Positions 27,745-35,614 of a stretch of 36,955 nt of DNA are shown here, piece by piece. The stretch is from Lacinutrix algicola (GTDB taxonomy: Bacteria; Bacteroidota; Bacteroidia; Flavobacteriales; Flavobacteriaceae): assembly GCF_001418085.1 (NCBI RefSeq), contig NZ_LIQH01000023.1, positions 1 through 36,955 on the forward strand, written 5' to 3'. A program made the translations under genes and the position numbers. The stretch's first letter is position 1; every line of letters starts with the position of its first letter. A model generated the notes under the pieces. The model did not search any database. It saw only the letters and a program-made list of their open reading frames with translations, and was not told the origin of the DNA.

Positions 27745-29025
27745 TTAGTTTGATATTTTATTAAGCAACTGATTACCAATAGCACATTGCAAACATTTAT
27801 TTTTATCGCAATATTCGGTTTTAAGCTGAATTAAAGCTTGGGAGTCTAATGCAGATTTAGAAACCTTTTTTAAGCTATTGAATTTATTAACGATGCTATT
27901 CTTTTCTGAAGCTATTTGCTCTAGCAATTTTATAATATCGTTATCAACAGGTTTACCTATTTTTTTTGCGTAGCTAAACTTGATAGGAATGATAGTATTA
28001 ATTAATAGCAAATCTACAAACGATTTTGTTAATCTCTTTTTTGAAGCTTTTGATACTTTACTAAACGTATAATGAGTTTCCCAAAATACAGATGTTTCTA
28101 CAGAAAACAACTTATAGAAATCTTCTAAGGTTTTTGTTTCTATAATTTTTGAAAATACATTTTGATGTAAATAGTACATATTCGCCAATTGCGATAAACG
28201 AATGGTTGGAAAATTTGGAGGACGTAATCTAAAAAATTGCAGCGGTGTTATATTTTGAGAAGATAAACTAAACTTTTGTTTTAAAAACTGATATTCTTTT
28301 TCTAGTTCTAAAAAGTACGGTTCTTGGCAATCGTCTTGTAATAATCCGGCTTGACCAAATAGTAATGCTTCTAAACTTAACAACTTAGATTGTTGTTTTC
28401 TTATTATAGAAAAATCAAAAGAACTTGTAATACTTGCGAATGCCTGTCCGTTTACTTTAAGTCCAAAGTTTTTAGCCAGCATTTTAAATAAAACAGCTTC
28501 CCAATTATTTATACTTTGTTGTAACACTATATTAATATCATTTGCTTTACGCTCTAATCGTTCAAAATACAAACGCTCTAACCAATTGGACATCGCAAAT
28601 TCTGGAATGCTTGCAAAATCGTTTTCGCAATTAATCCATTTTTGTGTATTACTAAATAATTTTTGATAATTATTTAATGCCTCGGGAGTAACATAATGTT
28701 TTAATTCTAGTGTTGGGATTTCGGTATTGTCTTTTCTAAAAATTTCTGTGTCATGTTCCCAAACTACGTGTATAATTACATTATCGTAATTACTATCGAT
28801 CTCATGGTTATGCAGGTACCAATCGCTAGATTTTATATGAATTTCTAAATTTCCTGCCCATAACTGATTTTCAATTTTTAATTGCGCATTAAAAAAATCT
28901 GGCCCTGCATTGTGATTATGCTCCCCTACATTATTAATAACTATTTTTTCTCCTTTTGTAGTTTTAAGATTTGTGGTCGTTATCTTTTTGTGTTTCCAGA
29001 GATAATGTAGAAAGTCTTCTTGCAT
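27745..29025 (-). CDS. DUF2851 family protein
   Basis: A 426-residue protein that I recognise as DUF2851, a family largely restricted to Bacteroidetes and Chlorobi, of unknown function. Recognisable conserved parts are MQEDFLHYLWKHKKI, NNVGEHNHNAGPDFFNAQL, WAGNLEIHIKSSDWYLHNH, YDNVIIHVVWEHD and LRPPNFPTIRLSQLA. The N-terminal part with its His/Asp/Glu-rich motifs is reminiscent of a nuclease fold, but that is speculation. A C-terminal Cys cluster (CDKNKCLQCAIGN) may bind metal. It is the first gene of the DUF2851-PspC-channel run. Confidence 0.88.
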   Translation of the reverse strand: MQEDFLHYLWKHKKITTTNLKTTKGEKIVINNVGEHNHNAGPDFFNAQLKIENQLWAGNLEIHIKSSDWYLHNHEIDSNYDNVIIHVVWEHDTEIFRKDNTEIPTLELKHYVTPEALNNYQKLFSNTQKWINCENDFASIPEFAMSNWLERLYFERLERKANDINIVLQQSINNWEAVLFKMLAKNFGLKVNGQAFASITSSFDFSIIRKQQSKLLSLEALLFGQAGLLQDDCQEPYFLELEKEYQFLKQKFSLSSQNITPLQFFRLRPPNFPTIRLSQLANMYYLHQNVFSKIIETKTLEDFYKLFSVETSVFWETHYTFSKVSKASKKRLTKSFVDLLLINTIIPIKFSYAKKIGKPVDNDIIKLLEQIASEKNSIVNKFNSLKKVSKSALDSQALIQLKTEYCDKNKCLQCAIGNQLLNKISN

Positions 29026-29144
29026 GTCTTAAATGTAAGAAATTGCAAACAATAAATTTCACTTTGTAATGTTTTTTATATAACCTTCGCCTAAACGGGA
29101 CAACAAAGATTACAAAGCTCTTTTCCTTAAAACATTATTACATT

Positions 29145-29523
29145 ATGAGTAAATTACATAAATTATTAATAGCATTTTCAATTTTGTTTTCACTCTCGTC
29201 TAGTACTAATACTGATGACACCTTTAAACAATCTACAGACTCAAGTGTTTGAAAAGGAGTTTGTTTCCTTTGACTATAATACCAATTCTTAAAACAATTT
29301 AAAAATAGATATAACTACAGTTATAGATGTTGAGTTAAATACAGCAAACTTATATACTAATGGATTGTATTTAGTAGTAACACAAAACTTTATACATAAA
29401 AATAGTTTTGGTACATTTAGTCCATTATCGCATGTAGACACTTTATTCCTTTTTAAGAATACAAATAAGGCCTATCTTTTAAATGATGATACTAATGCTT
29501 CTTATGGTGCTGAAAAACAATAA
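29145..29523 (+). pseudogene. Broken gene for a small secreted protein
   Basis: ATG 29145 opens a signal peptide (MSKLHKLLIAFSILFSLSSS) in one frame, which stops at TGA 29250. The next frame (+1) continues from about that region with VFEKEFVSFDYNTNS, meets TAA at 29290, then runs on with NNLKIDITTVIDVELNTANL to a natural stop at 29521-29523. One frameshift (between about 29190 and 29250) and one nonsense codon, both within about 100 bp, divide an otherwise coherent 125-codon coding sequence. No family was recognised. It is the only plus-strand coding trace between the DUF2851 gene and the hydrolase operon. Two independent lesions make a sequencing error less likely. Confidence 0.6.
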
Positions 29524-29812
29524 GTTATTATTCATAATAGCAGTTTCTCCTTCCACACACCGTAACAGTTTTTTTAAAAACTTTTTTTTACCTTCTTATA
29601 AAAGAACAACTAGTTAAAAAAAATCTACACTCATTTATTTATATTACAAGGTTCTAATATTATTTATAAAAAAAATATTATCAGTCGTCATGTCCTGTAA
29701 TTATTAGAAAAAACAACTTCAAATAAAAAATAACGAAGAAAAAATAATTTAAAAGTGTAACAAATACTGTTTTCTTAATCAAAGGGATATAAACCTTTAA
29801 AACAGTAGTATT
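29524..29812. other. Non-coding stretch before the hydrolase-sigma operon
   Basis: About 290 bases of AT-rich DNA. Apart from the nested inverted repeat at 29766-29806 I see no gene, no clear -33/-7 promoter pair and no good terminator for the broken gene. Confidence 0.5.
29766..29806 (+). promoter_or_regulatory. Nested inverted repeat in the leader of the hydrolase-sigma operon
   Basis: ACTGTTTT (29766-29773) pairs with AAAACAGT (29799-29806), and inside it AAAGG (29781-29785) pairs with CCTTT (29794-29798). The right arms are continuous and end 6 nt before the ATG at 29813. In RNA this could cover the translation start; in DNA it could be an operator. Confidence 0.45.
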
Positions 29813-30697
29813 ATGAAAAAATTATTTAAAATTATCGCTCTATTCATTATTACGATAAGCAGTACTAATAGCTTCGGATTTAACCGACAAACAAGTTTAA
29901 TTGAAACCGATAAACTAGAACCAATTACAATAGAAACTATTGGAAAAGGAAAACCTATTTTATTTCTCCCTGGTTTTACTGCACCTGAATCTATTTGGAA
30001 AGAAACCATTCAAAATTTAACTTTAGAAAGAGAATCTCACCTTGTTTCTTACGCAGGTTTTAATGGAAACAAGCCAATAGAAATGCCTTGGTATTCCAAT
30101 ATTAAAAACGCACTTGTAGAATATATAAAAGAAAACAATATGAATAATATTATTATTGTTGGACATAGTATGGGTGGAAATTTAGCCGTTGATATCGCTG
30201 CAGAATTAAATAATAAAGTTTCTAAAATTATTATAGTCGAAGCATTACCTTGTATGCGAGAAATAATGATGCCTAATGTACCCGCAGAGAACTTTTATTA
30301 CAGTAGCCCGTACAATACGCAAATGCTGAATATGGATAAAGCTCAGTTTCAAGGTATGGCTACTATGATGGCTTCAAATATGACATTGAAAGAAGACAAA
30401 AAAGAAATTATAAAAGATTGGATACTTAAAGCAGATAGAAAAACCTGGGTTTATGGATATACCGATTTATTAAAACTAGACTTAAGAACTGTTTTGAACA
30501 AAATAAAATGCGAAACCTTAATAATAGGTGCATCTTTCCCTGATGTAGTAGTTGCAAAACAAAACTATGAAGATCAATACACTAACCTAACTAACAAAAC
30601 TATAATAATGGCATCTAACAGTAAACACTTTTTAATGTTCGATCAGCCAGAATGGTTTTATAAAACTGTTAATGATTTTTTAGTTAATGAAAAATAA
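29813..30697 (+). CDS. Secreted alpha/beta-fold hydrolase
   Basis: A 294-residue alpha/beta hydrolase with a signal peptide (about residues 1-22, MKKLFKIIALFIITISSTNSFG). The fold is shown by the oxyanion-loop strand KPILFLPGFTAPESIW (47-62), the nucleophile elbow VGHSMGGN with Ser119, and the likely catalytic His272 in SKHFLMFDQPEWF. The acid is probably D244 after LIIGASFPD, though this is less certain. Nearest in look to the proline-iminopeptidase/BioH-like family; the substrate is unknown. It is the first gene of a unit with an ECF sigma factor, whose ATG lies inside its last codons (11-nt overlap). The enzyme may therefore act in the periplasm in the response controlled by that sigma factor. 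Confidence 0.88.
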   Translation: MKKLFKIIALFIITISSTNSFGFNRQTSLIETDKLEPITIETIGKGKPILFLPGFTAPESIWKETIQNLTLERESHLVSYAGFNGNKPIEMPWYSNIKNALVEYIKENNMNNIIIVGHSMGGNLAVDIAAELNNKVSKIIIVEALPCMREIMMPNVPAENFYYSSPYNTQMLNMDKAQFQGMATMMASNMTLKEDKKEIIKDWILKADRKTWVYGYTDLLKLDLRTVLNKIKCETLIIGASFPDVVVAKQNYEDQYTNLTNKTIIMASNSKHFLMFDQPEWFYKTVNDFLVNEK

Positions 30698-31193
30698 TAA
30701 AAACAAACCTTTTGAAACAATCTATCACCAGCATCATCCAATGGTTTTACAAATGTGCTTGGGATTTGTAAAAGGTGATAAGGATACAGCCAACGATTTG
30801 TCTCAAGAAATTTTTATTAGTGTTTGGAATAATTTAGAAAAATTTAGAGGAGCATCATCTTACAAAACTTGGATTTACAGAATAACAGTGAACACCTGTT
30901 TACAATATGTAAAGAAAGATAAAAAAGAGAGAACTATATCTACTTTTGAAATAGAAAATCAGGCCTCTAGCATAGAAACCGAAAACGCCACAAACCTAAA
31001 TGCACCCGAATTATACAAAGCAATTGGACAATTAAAAAAACTAGATAGACTAATTATTATGATGGTTTTAGAAAACCAAGATTATGATAATATATCTGAA
31101 ATCATAGGTATAAAACCAACAAACGTTAGAGTTAAAATCCATAGGATAAAAAAACGTCTTGAAACAATTTTAAAAAAGAACAACAATGGATAG
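30687..31193 (+). CDS. ECF-family RNA polymerase sigma factor
   Basis: A 168-residue sigma-70 family factor of the extracytoplasmic-function group. Region 2 is at about 8-75 (MVLQMCLGFVKGDKDTANDLSQEIFISVWNNLEKF, then SSYKTWIYRITVNTCLQY with the -10-recognition helix). A short linker and region 4 follow at about 108-160 (LDRLIIMMVLENQDYDNISEIIGIKPTNVRVKIHRIKKRL, the -35-binding helix-turn-helix). The ATG at 30687 overlaps the hydrolase gene by 11 nt, and the end overlaps the next gene by 8 nt, so the three are translationally coupled. It probably directs its own operon; no target promoter could be identified. Confidence 0.94.
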   Translation: MKNNKNKPFETIYHQHHPMVLQMCLGFVKGDKDTANDLSQEIFISVWNNLEKFRGASSYKTWIYRITVNTCLQYVKKDKKERTISTFEIENQASSIETENATNLNAPELYKAIGQLKKLDRLIIMMVLENQDYDNISEIIGIKPTNVRVKIHRIKKRLETILKKNNNG

Positions 31194-31779
31194 TGATTTT
31201 AAAGAACTGCAAAGTAAATGGCAGAATAGCAAAAAAAATCTTAAGCTTTCTACTACAAATTTTGATAGCTTATATGCGAAAATTAAAAAAAAGGAAAAAG
31301 AAAACTTTTTTTTCTATTATGGTACAATAGCAATCCTGTTAATTACACTTATAATAATTTCTTTATTCTTTTATTATACTGCTCCCCTAAAAGAAACCTT
31401 AAGCCGAATAGGTGTAGCCTTGATGATTTTTGGTTTAGTGTTTAGAATTTTTATAGAAATAATTAGTATCTATAAAGCCAAACAAATAAGTAACATTGAT
31501 AACACATTAAAAACTACCGAAAACACGATAAAATTTCATCAATTTAGAAAAACTATTCATAAGATTATTGCTCCTATAATTATAGGTCTATACACTATTG
31601 GATTTTATCTAATTACACCAGAGTTTAGTTTAAATATGGAATTATGGAATATAGTATTAATTGATGTTTCTTATGTTGTTATTGCTGTCATACTTTTTAT
31701 TGTAATAAGAAAAGGAGTTAAAAAAGAAATGCAAAAACTAACAGATATTATGAAATTTAAAAAAAACCTAGAAGATTAA
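31186..31779 (+). CDS. Four-helix membrane protein, candidate anti-sigma factor
   Basis: A 197-residue protein that I do not recognise as a named family. A polar, helical N-terminus of about 40 residues (MDSDFKELQSKWQNSKKNLK) is followed by TM helices at about 41-63, 74-95, 126-144 and 155-175, with a coiled-coil-prone loop (about 97-124) and a basic C-terminal tail. It overlaps the ECF sigma gene by 8 nt, the classical position of an anti-sigma factor. It lacks a zinc-binding HxxxCxxC motif and the FecR layout. The N-terminal cytoplasmic helix could hold the sigma factor. The role is inferred from position only. Confidence 0.8.
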   Translation: MDSDFKELQSKWQNSKKNLKLSTTNFDSLYAKIKKKEKENFFFYYGTIAILLITLIIISLFFYYTAPLKETLSRIGVALMIFGLVFRIFIEIISIYKAKQISNIDNTLKTTENTIKFHQFRKTIHKIIAPIIIGLYTIGFYLITPEFSLNMELWNIVLIDVSYVVIAVILFIVIRKGVKKEMQKLTDIMKFKKNLED

Positions 31780-31970
31780 AACAATCTAAATAAATTACTA
31801 ATAAAAGCAATCTTACATAATTTTGAATGCACCCTTTTTAGCACATTACAAACTTGAAACTGTCATTTTTTCTACTAACTTAGTTTAACTTAATATATAA
31901 AATATTGAAACGATTTAATAACAACGAAACATTGACAATAATTAAGACAATTATCAAAAGAAAATAATTT

Positions 31971-32900
31971 ATGATGAAAACTATATTAATAATTACTCTA
32001 ATTTTAATTTCAAGCTTTTTGTCTGCTCAAAATAAAAATGAGGTTTTACAATTTGATAAAAAACTAAATGAATTCCATAATGTGCGTGATTTTTGCATTT
32101 CAACCGATGGAAATGAAGCGTTTATTACTTTACAAAGTCCTAATGGAGGGATTTCGCAATTAGTCACCATTAAGAAAGAAAACAATGAGTGGCTAGAGCC
32201 TAAATTATTACCTTTTTGTGATTCTTTTATGTATTTAGAACCTTTTTTAACAATGAATGGGAATCGGTTGTTTTTTGTTTCTGATAGACCACTAGATGAT
32301 TCAATTGATAAAAAAAAGGATTTTGATATTTGGTATGTTGATAGAAGCAATAAAAATGATGAATGGTCCGAACCTAAAAACATAGGAAAGCCAATTAACT
32401 CAGATTTAGACGAATTTTACCCATCCGTAAGTGACAATAATAATTTATATTTTACAATGGACTCTCCAAATGGATTTGGCAAGGATGATATTTATTTTTG
32501 TAAATGGGAAGCTGGAAAATATTTAACTCCTGTTCTTTTAAATGAAAACATAAATAGTAAAGGATATGAATTTAATGCTTTTATCTCTAAAAAAGAAGAT
32601 TTTATATTATTTACAAAGTATAATGAGAAAGACGGACAAGGCAGTGGTGATTTATATATTTCAAAAAAAGATATAAATGGAAAATGGAATAAAGCCACAA
32701 ATATAGGTATTCCAATAAACACGGAGTATATGGAATACTGCCCTTTTTATGATGAGAAAAATCAAATATTATATTTCACAAGTAAAAGAAAGAATATCAA
32801 ATCAATAAAATTTAAAAATATATCGGATTTTAAAAAATATATTAAAGAAGGAGAAAATGGTTTAAGTAAAATTTATATGACCTCAATAAAAATAAAATAA
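31971..32900 (+). CDS. Secreted PD40/TolB-like beta-propeller protein
   Basis: A 309-residue protein with signal peptide MMKTILIITLILISSFLSAQ. It is built of repeated PD40-type blades: FCISTDGNEAFITLQ, EPFLTMNGNRLFFVSDRP, EFYPSVSDNNNLYFTMDSP, EFNAFISKKEDFILFTKYN and YCPFYDEKNQILYFTSKRK. The xFxSxR and DIYxxK-like strand ends are typical. This type is common in Bacteroidetes periplasmic or OmpA-linked proteins and is thought to bind protein or peptidoglycan. No OmpA domain is present. It starts 191 nt after the membrane-protein gene and is probably a separate unit. A second ATG one codon later is equally possible. Its exact partner is unknown. Confidence 0.82.
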   Translation: MMKTILIITLILISSFLSAQNKNEVLQFDKKLNEFHNVRDFCISTDGNEAFITLQSPNGGISQLVTIKKENNEWLEPKLLPFCDSFMYLEPFLTMNGNRLFFVSDRPLDDSIDKKKDFDIWYVDRSNKNDEWSEPKNIGKPINSDLDEFYPSVSDNNNLYFTMDSPNGFGKDDIYFCKWEAGKYLTPVLLNENINSKGYEFNAFISKKEDFILFTKYNEKDGQGSGDLYISKKDINGKWNKATNIGIPINTEYMEYCPFYDEKNQILYFTSKRKNIKSIKFKNISDFKKYIKEGENGLSKIYMTSIKIK

Positions 32901-33046
32901 AAACTACTACCAACAACATATAACATTTATTGCTAATCTTTATCTGATTACGACTACCCTAACGGATTTTTTATTTATTTATTTATTATTTGCTAAATCA
33001 GTTATTAAAACTGACAACAAATTTAAACGAAACGCTAAAATTATAA

Positions 33047-33084
33047 ATAAAAAAAGCACAGTTATAAAACTGTGCTTTTTGCTT
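33047..33084. terminator. Bidirectional terminator between the PD40 and PLP-enzyme genes
   Basis: AAAAAGCACAGTT (33051-33063) and AACTGTGCTTTTT (33068-33080) form a perfect stem with an ATAA loop, A-rich on one side and T-rich on the other. It serves the two converging genes. Confidence 0.88.
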
Positions 33085-33120
33085 TTCTATTATCCGATTC
33101 CTGCTTTTGCAAGGAATTTG

Positions 33121-34101
33121 CTACTCTATATAACCCATTTCGCGCATCCACTCGTCGTTAAACATTTTACCAACATAACGTGAGCCATGATCGTGAAATA
33201 ATACAACAACAACATCGTCTTTAGTAAAGTGCTCCTTTAATTGTAGTACACCTTTAATTGCTGCTCCTGCGGAGTTACCTAAAAACATACCTTCTTCTTT
33301 ACTTAAACGTTGCGTATAAACAGCAGCGTCTTTATCTGTTACTTTTGTAAAACCATCAATAATATCGAAGTCAACATTTTTTGGCAAAATATCTTCTCCA
33401 ATACCTTCAGTTACATAAGGATAAATTTCTTTTTCATCGAAAATTCCAGTCTCGTGGTATTTTTTAAATACAGAACCATAAGTATCTATTCCCCAAATTT
33501 TAATATTTGGGTTTTGTTCTTTTAAATATTTACCAACTCCAGAAATTGTTCCTCCTGTTCCTACACCAACAACAAAGTGCGTTATTTTACCATCGGTCTG
33601 TTCCCAGATTTCTGGTCCTGTACTTTGGTAGTGTGCTTTTGCGTTACTTGGGTTATCGTATTGGTTTACGTACCATGAATTTGGTGTTTCTTCACCTAAA
33701 CGTTTTGATACCGAGTAATACGATCTTGGGTCTTCTGGATCTACAGCTGTTGGGCAAACTACTACTTCTGCTCCTACTGCTTTTAGAATATCTACTTTTT
33801 CTTTAGATTGCTTATCTGCCATTACAAAAATACATTTGTAACCTTTTATTATGGCAGCTAATGCTAATCCCATTCCTGTATTACCAGAGGTACCTTCTAT
33901 AATTGTTCCTCCCGGTTTTAATCTACCATCGGCTTCGGCATCTTCAATCATTTGCAGTGCCATACGATCTTTAACCGAGTTTCCGGGATTAAAGGTTTCG
34001 TACTTAGAGAGTACCAAACATGGTAGCTCTGCTGTAAGCTTGTTTATTTTTACTAATGGTGTGTTTCCTATAGTTCCAAGGATATTTTCTGCGTATTGCA
34101 T
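33121..34101 (-). CDS. PLP-dependent cystathionine beta-synthase / cysteine synthase family enzyme
   Basis: A 326-residue fold-type II PLP enzyme. The PLP lysine is K44 in NPGNSVKDRMAL. The substrate/PLP loop EGTSGNTGMGLALAAI and the phosphate-binding loop GVGTGGTISG are intact. The segments YDNPSNAKAHYQSTGPEIWEQ and TEGIGEDILP resemble cystathionine beta-synthases (serine + homocysteine to cystathionine) more than CysK, but O-acetylserine or other beta-replacement activity cannot be excluded. There is no N-terminal haem segment and no C-terminal CBS-domain pair, so it is the catalytic core only. It is single-gene, with a -7 box at 34130-34137. Confidence 0.88.
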   Translation of the reverse strand: MQYAENILGTIGNTPLVKINKLTAELPCLVLSKYETFNPGNSVKDRMALQMIEDAEADGRLKPGGTIIEGTSGNTGMGLALAAIIKGYKCIFVMADKQSKEKVDILKAVGAEVVVCPTAVDPEDPRSYYSVSKRLGEETPNSWYVNQYDNPSNAKAHYQSTGPEIWEQTDGKITHFVVGVGTGGTISGVGKYLKEQNPNIKIWGIDTYGSVFKKYHETGIFDEKEIYPYVTEGIGEDILPKNVDFDIIDGFTKVTDKDAAVYTQRLSKEEGMFLGNSAGAAIKGVLQLKEHFTKDDVVVVLFHDHGSRYVGKMFNDEWMREMGYIE

Positions 34102-34129
34102 GCGTTTTTTTATTTTACTTTTTCTTTTG

Positions 34130-34137
34130 CAAAAGTA
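34130..34137 (-). promoter_or_regulatory. -7 element TACTTTTG of the PLP-enzyme gene
   Basis: TACTTTTG matches TAnnTTTG exactly and lies about 29 nt before the ATG (34099-34101). No TTG -33 box was found at 17-19 nt, so this is a partial promoter call. Confidence 0.5.
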
Positions 34138-34272
34138 CTAAAATGGAAATATACTTTTGTTTGTTTTAACGTTCATTTTAACGAGAGGTAAGCTACATAG
34201 TAATTCTAAGGTTTAAAAGCGCAAACAAATAGATGCTTACACACTAATTTAGATAACTAAACTTAATTAATA

Positions 34273-34360
34273 CGCCCGCGTTAGCGATTAAAGCGGCATC
34301 CTTTTTTGCCATTAAAAGCAAAAAAGATATAGCGGAAAGCGCGACCTTTAGGTAACGCCC
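34273..34360. ncRNA. Structured repeat element, Flavo-1-like, copy B
   Basis: The outer stem is GCGTTA (34278-34283) with TAACGC (34353-34358). One long inner hairpin is CTTTTTTGC/GCAAAAAAG, and a small hairpin is ACC-TTTA-GGT. It shares with copy A the starts CCCGCGTTA and GATT(A/G)AA, the segment AAAGC-x-GACC and the end GGTAACGC, although the hairpin sequences differ. It begins 8 nt after the stop codon of the permease gene on the minus strand, the same spacing as copy A. Assignment to the Flavo-1 RNA family is from memory. Confidence 0.6.
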
Positions 34361-34368
34361 AAAATATG

Positions 34369-35607
34369 CTACTCGAAACGAATGGCTTTTACTGGAGATA
34401 TTTTAGTAATAATGTAAGATGGGATTAGTAACATTGCCAAGCATAAAACAAATGTACCTATATTTAATAGTAAAATATAATCTAAACTTATGTACACCGG
34501 AATGGTTGTCATATAGTACTGTTCTGGATTTGGGAAGCTTAAAAAGCCAAAATACTTTTGTGCAAATAGTAAACCTAATCCTATTAGATTTCCCCAAAAA
34601 AGGCCTTTAAGAATAAGATAAGTGGCATTGTAAATAAATATTTTTCTTACAGTATTATTACTACTTCCTAAAGCTTTTAGTATACCAATCATTTGGGTGC
34701 GCTCTAGAATTAGGACTAGTAATGCGGTTATCATATTAATACCAGCAACTATAATCATTATACCAATGATGCCAATGATGTTTTTATCGAAAATACCAAT
34801 CCATTCGAATACCATTCCGAATTTTTGCTTTACCGATTCTACGTTTAATGTCGAAGGCGTTTCTTGAAAAATAGCATCTGTTTTTTGGTCTATAGCATCG
34901 AAATCGTCTATAAAAACTTCAAAATTTCCTATTTGGTCTGCTTCCCATTTGTTTAAACGCTGAATATGTTTAATGTCTCCAATAGCAAATTGCTGGTCGA
35001 AATCTTTAAAACCAGAGTTATAAATGCCAACTACATTATAACCTAATGGTCTTGGTAGTTTAGTCGCGTCTTTGTCTAAAAAGTAAGCGGTTACCTTATC
35101 TCCTATTTTTAAATTAAGTCTATTGGCAAAATATTGAGATATTAAAAGGTCTTCGTTTCGTTTTTGTGAAAAGTCTGGCAAAACACCTTCTACTAAAAAT
35201 TCTTGTAGGTATTGCCAATCGTAATCTGCACCAACACCTTTTATTACAACACTCTCGAAAGTGTCTGGTTGTATAAAAACAGCATGTCTTGTTGCTACAC
35301 CTTGCACATGTTTTATGCCCGATACGCTATTAAAATCTGGATAAAAATCTTGATTTATAGAAATCGGTTTTTGACTTTCTTGCGAATTATTGGTATCGTA
35401 ATTAGTAATAGTTGCGTGCCCATTAAATGCCACTACTTTATCTCTTATTTTTTGTTGTAGACCAATTCCTGTTGCTATGGCAATCATCATTACAATAATT
35501 CCAAGTGCAATTGCTACGATTCCAATTTTTATTATTGGTGCCGATATACTACTTTTATACGCTTTACTATCAATAATGCGTTTAGCTATAAAATATTCGA
35601 AATTCAA
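34369..35607 (-). CDS. LolC/LolE-type ABC transporter permease (FtsX family)
   Basis: A 412-residue permease with the MacB/FtsX layout. TM1 is near residues 23-45 (IIKIGIVAIALGIIVMMIAIATGIG), followed by a large periplasmic domain, then three C-terminal helices (NIIGIIGIMIIVAGINMITALLVLI, YLILKGLFWGNLIGLGLLFA, YILLLNIGTFVLCLAMLLIPSYII). The end PVKAIRFE is typical. In E. coli LolCDE extracts lipoproteins from the inner membrane; Bacteroidetes homologues are annotated the same way. The start is set at TTG 35605-35607 (LNFEYFIAKRII), because homologues begin with MNFEYFIAKR and the longer upstream frame encodes no plausible protein. It lies 7 nt from the divergent NamZ-like gene. Confidence 0.86.
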   Translation of the reverse strand: MNFEYFIAKRIIDSKAYKSSISAPIIKIGIVAIALGIIVMMIAIATGIGLQQKIRDKVVAFNGHATITNYDTNNSQESQKPISINQDFYPDFNSVSGIKHVQGVATRHAVFIQPDTFESVVIKGVGADYDWQYLQEFLVEGVLPDFSQKRNEDLLISQYFANRLNLKIGDKVTAYFLDKDATKLPRPLGYNVVGIYNSGFKDFDQQFAIGDIKHIQRLNKWEADQIGNFEVFIDDFDAIDQKTDAIFQETPSTLNVESVKQKFGMVFEWIGIFDKNIIGIIGIMIIVAGINMITALLVLILERTQMIGILKALGSSNNTVRKIFIYNATYLILKGLFWGNLIGLGLLFAQKYFGFLSFPNPEQYYMTTIPVYISLDYILLLNIGTFVLCLAMLLIPSYIITKISPVKAIRFE

Positions 35608-35614
35608 AAAAGTT

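Noticed and set aside
29797-30009. Minus-strand ORF of 70 residues opposite the hydrolase gene
   Set aside because: It overlaps the signal peptide and fold-defining strands of the hydrolase and has no recognisable features.
35477-35614. N-terminal extension of the NamZ-like protein
   Set aside because: The added 46 residues are antisense to the conserved permease N-terminus, and the lipoprotein signal starts at MSVQLMWCKN.
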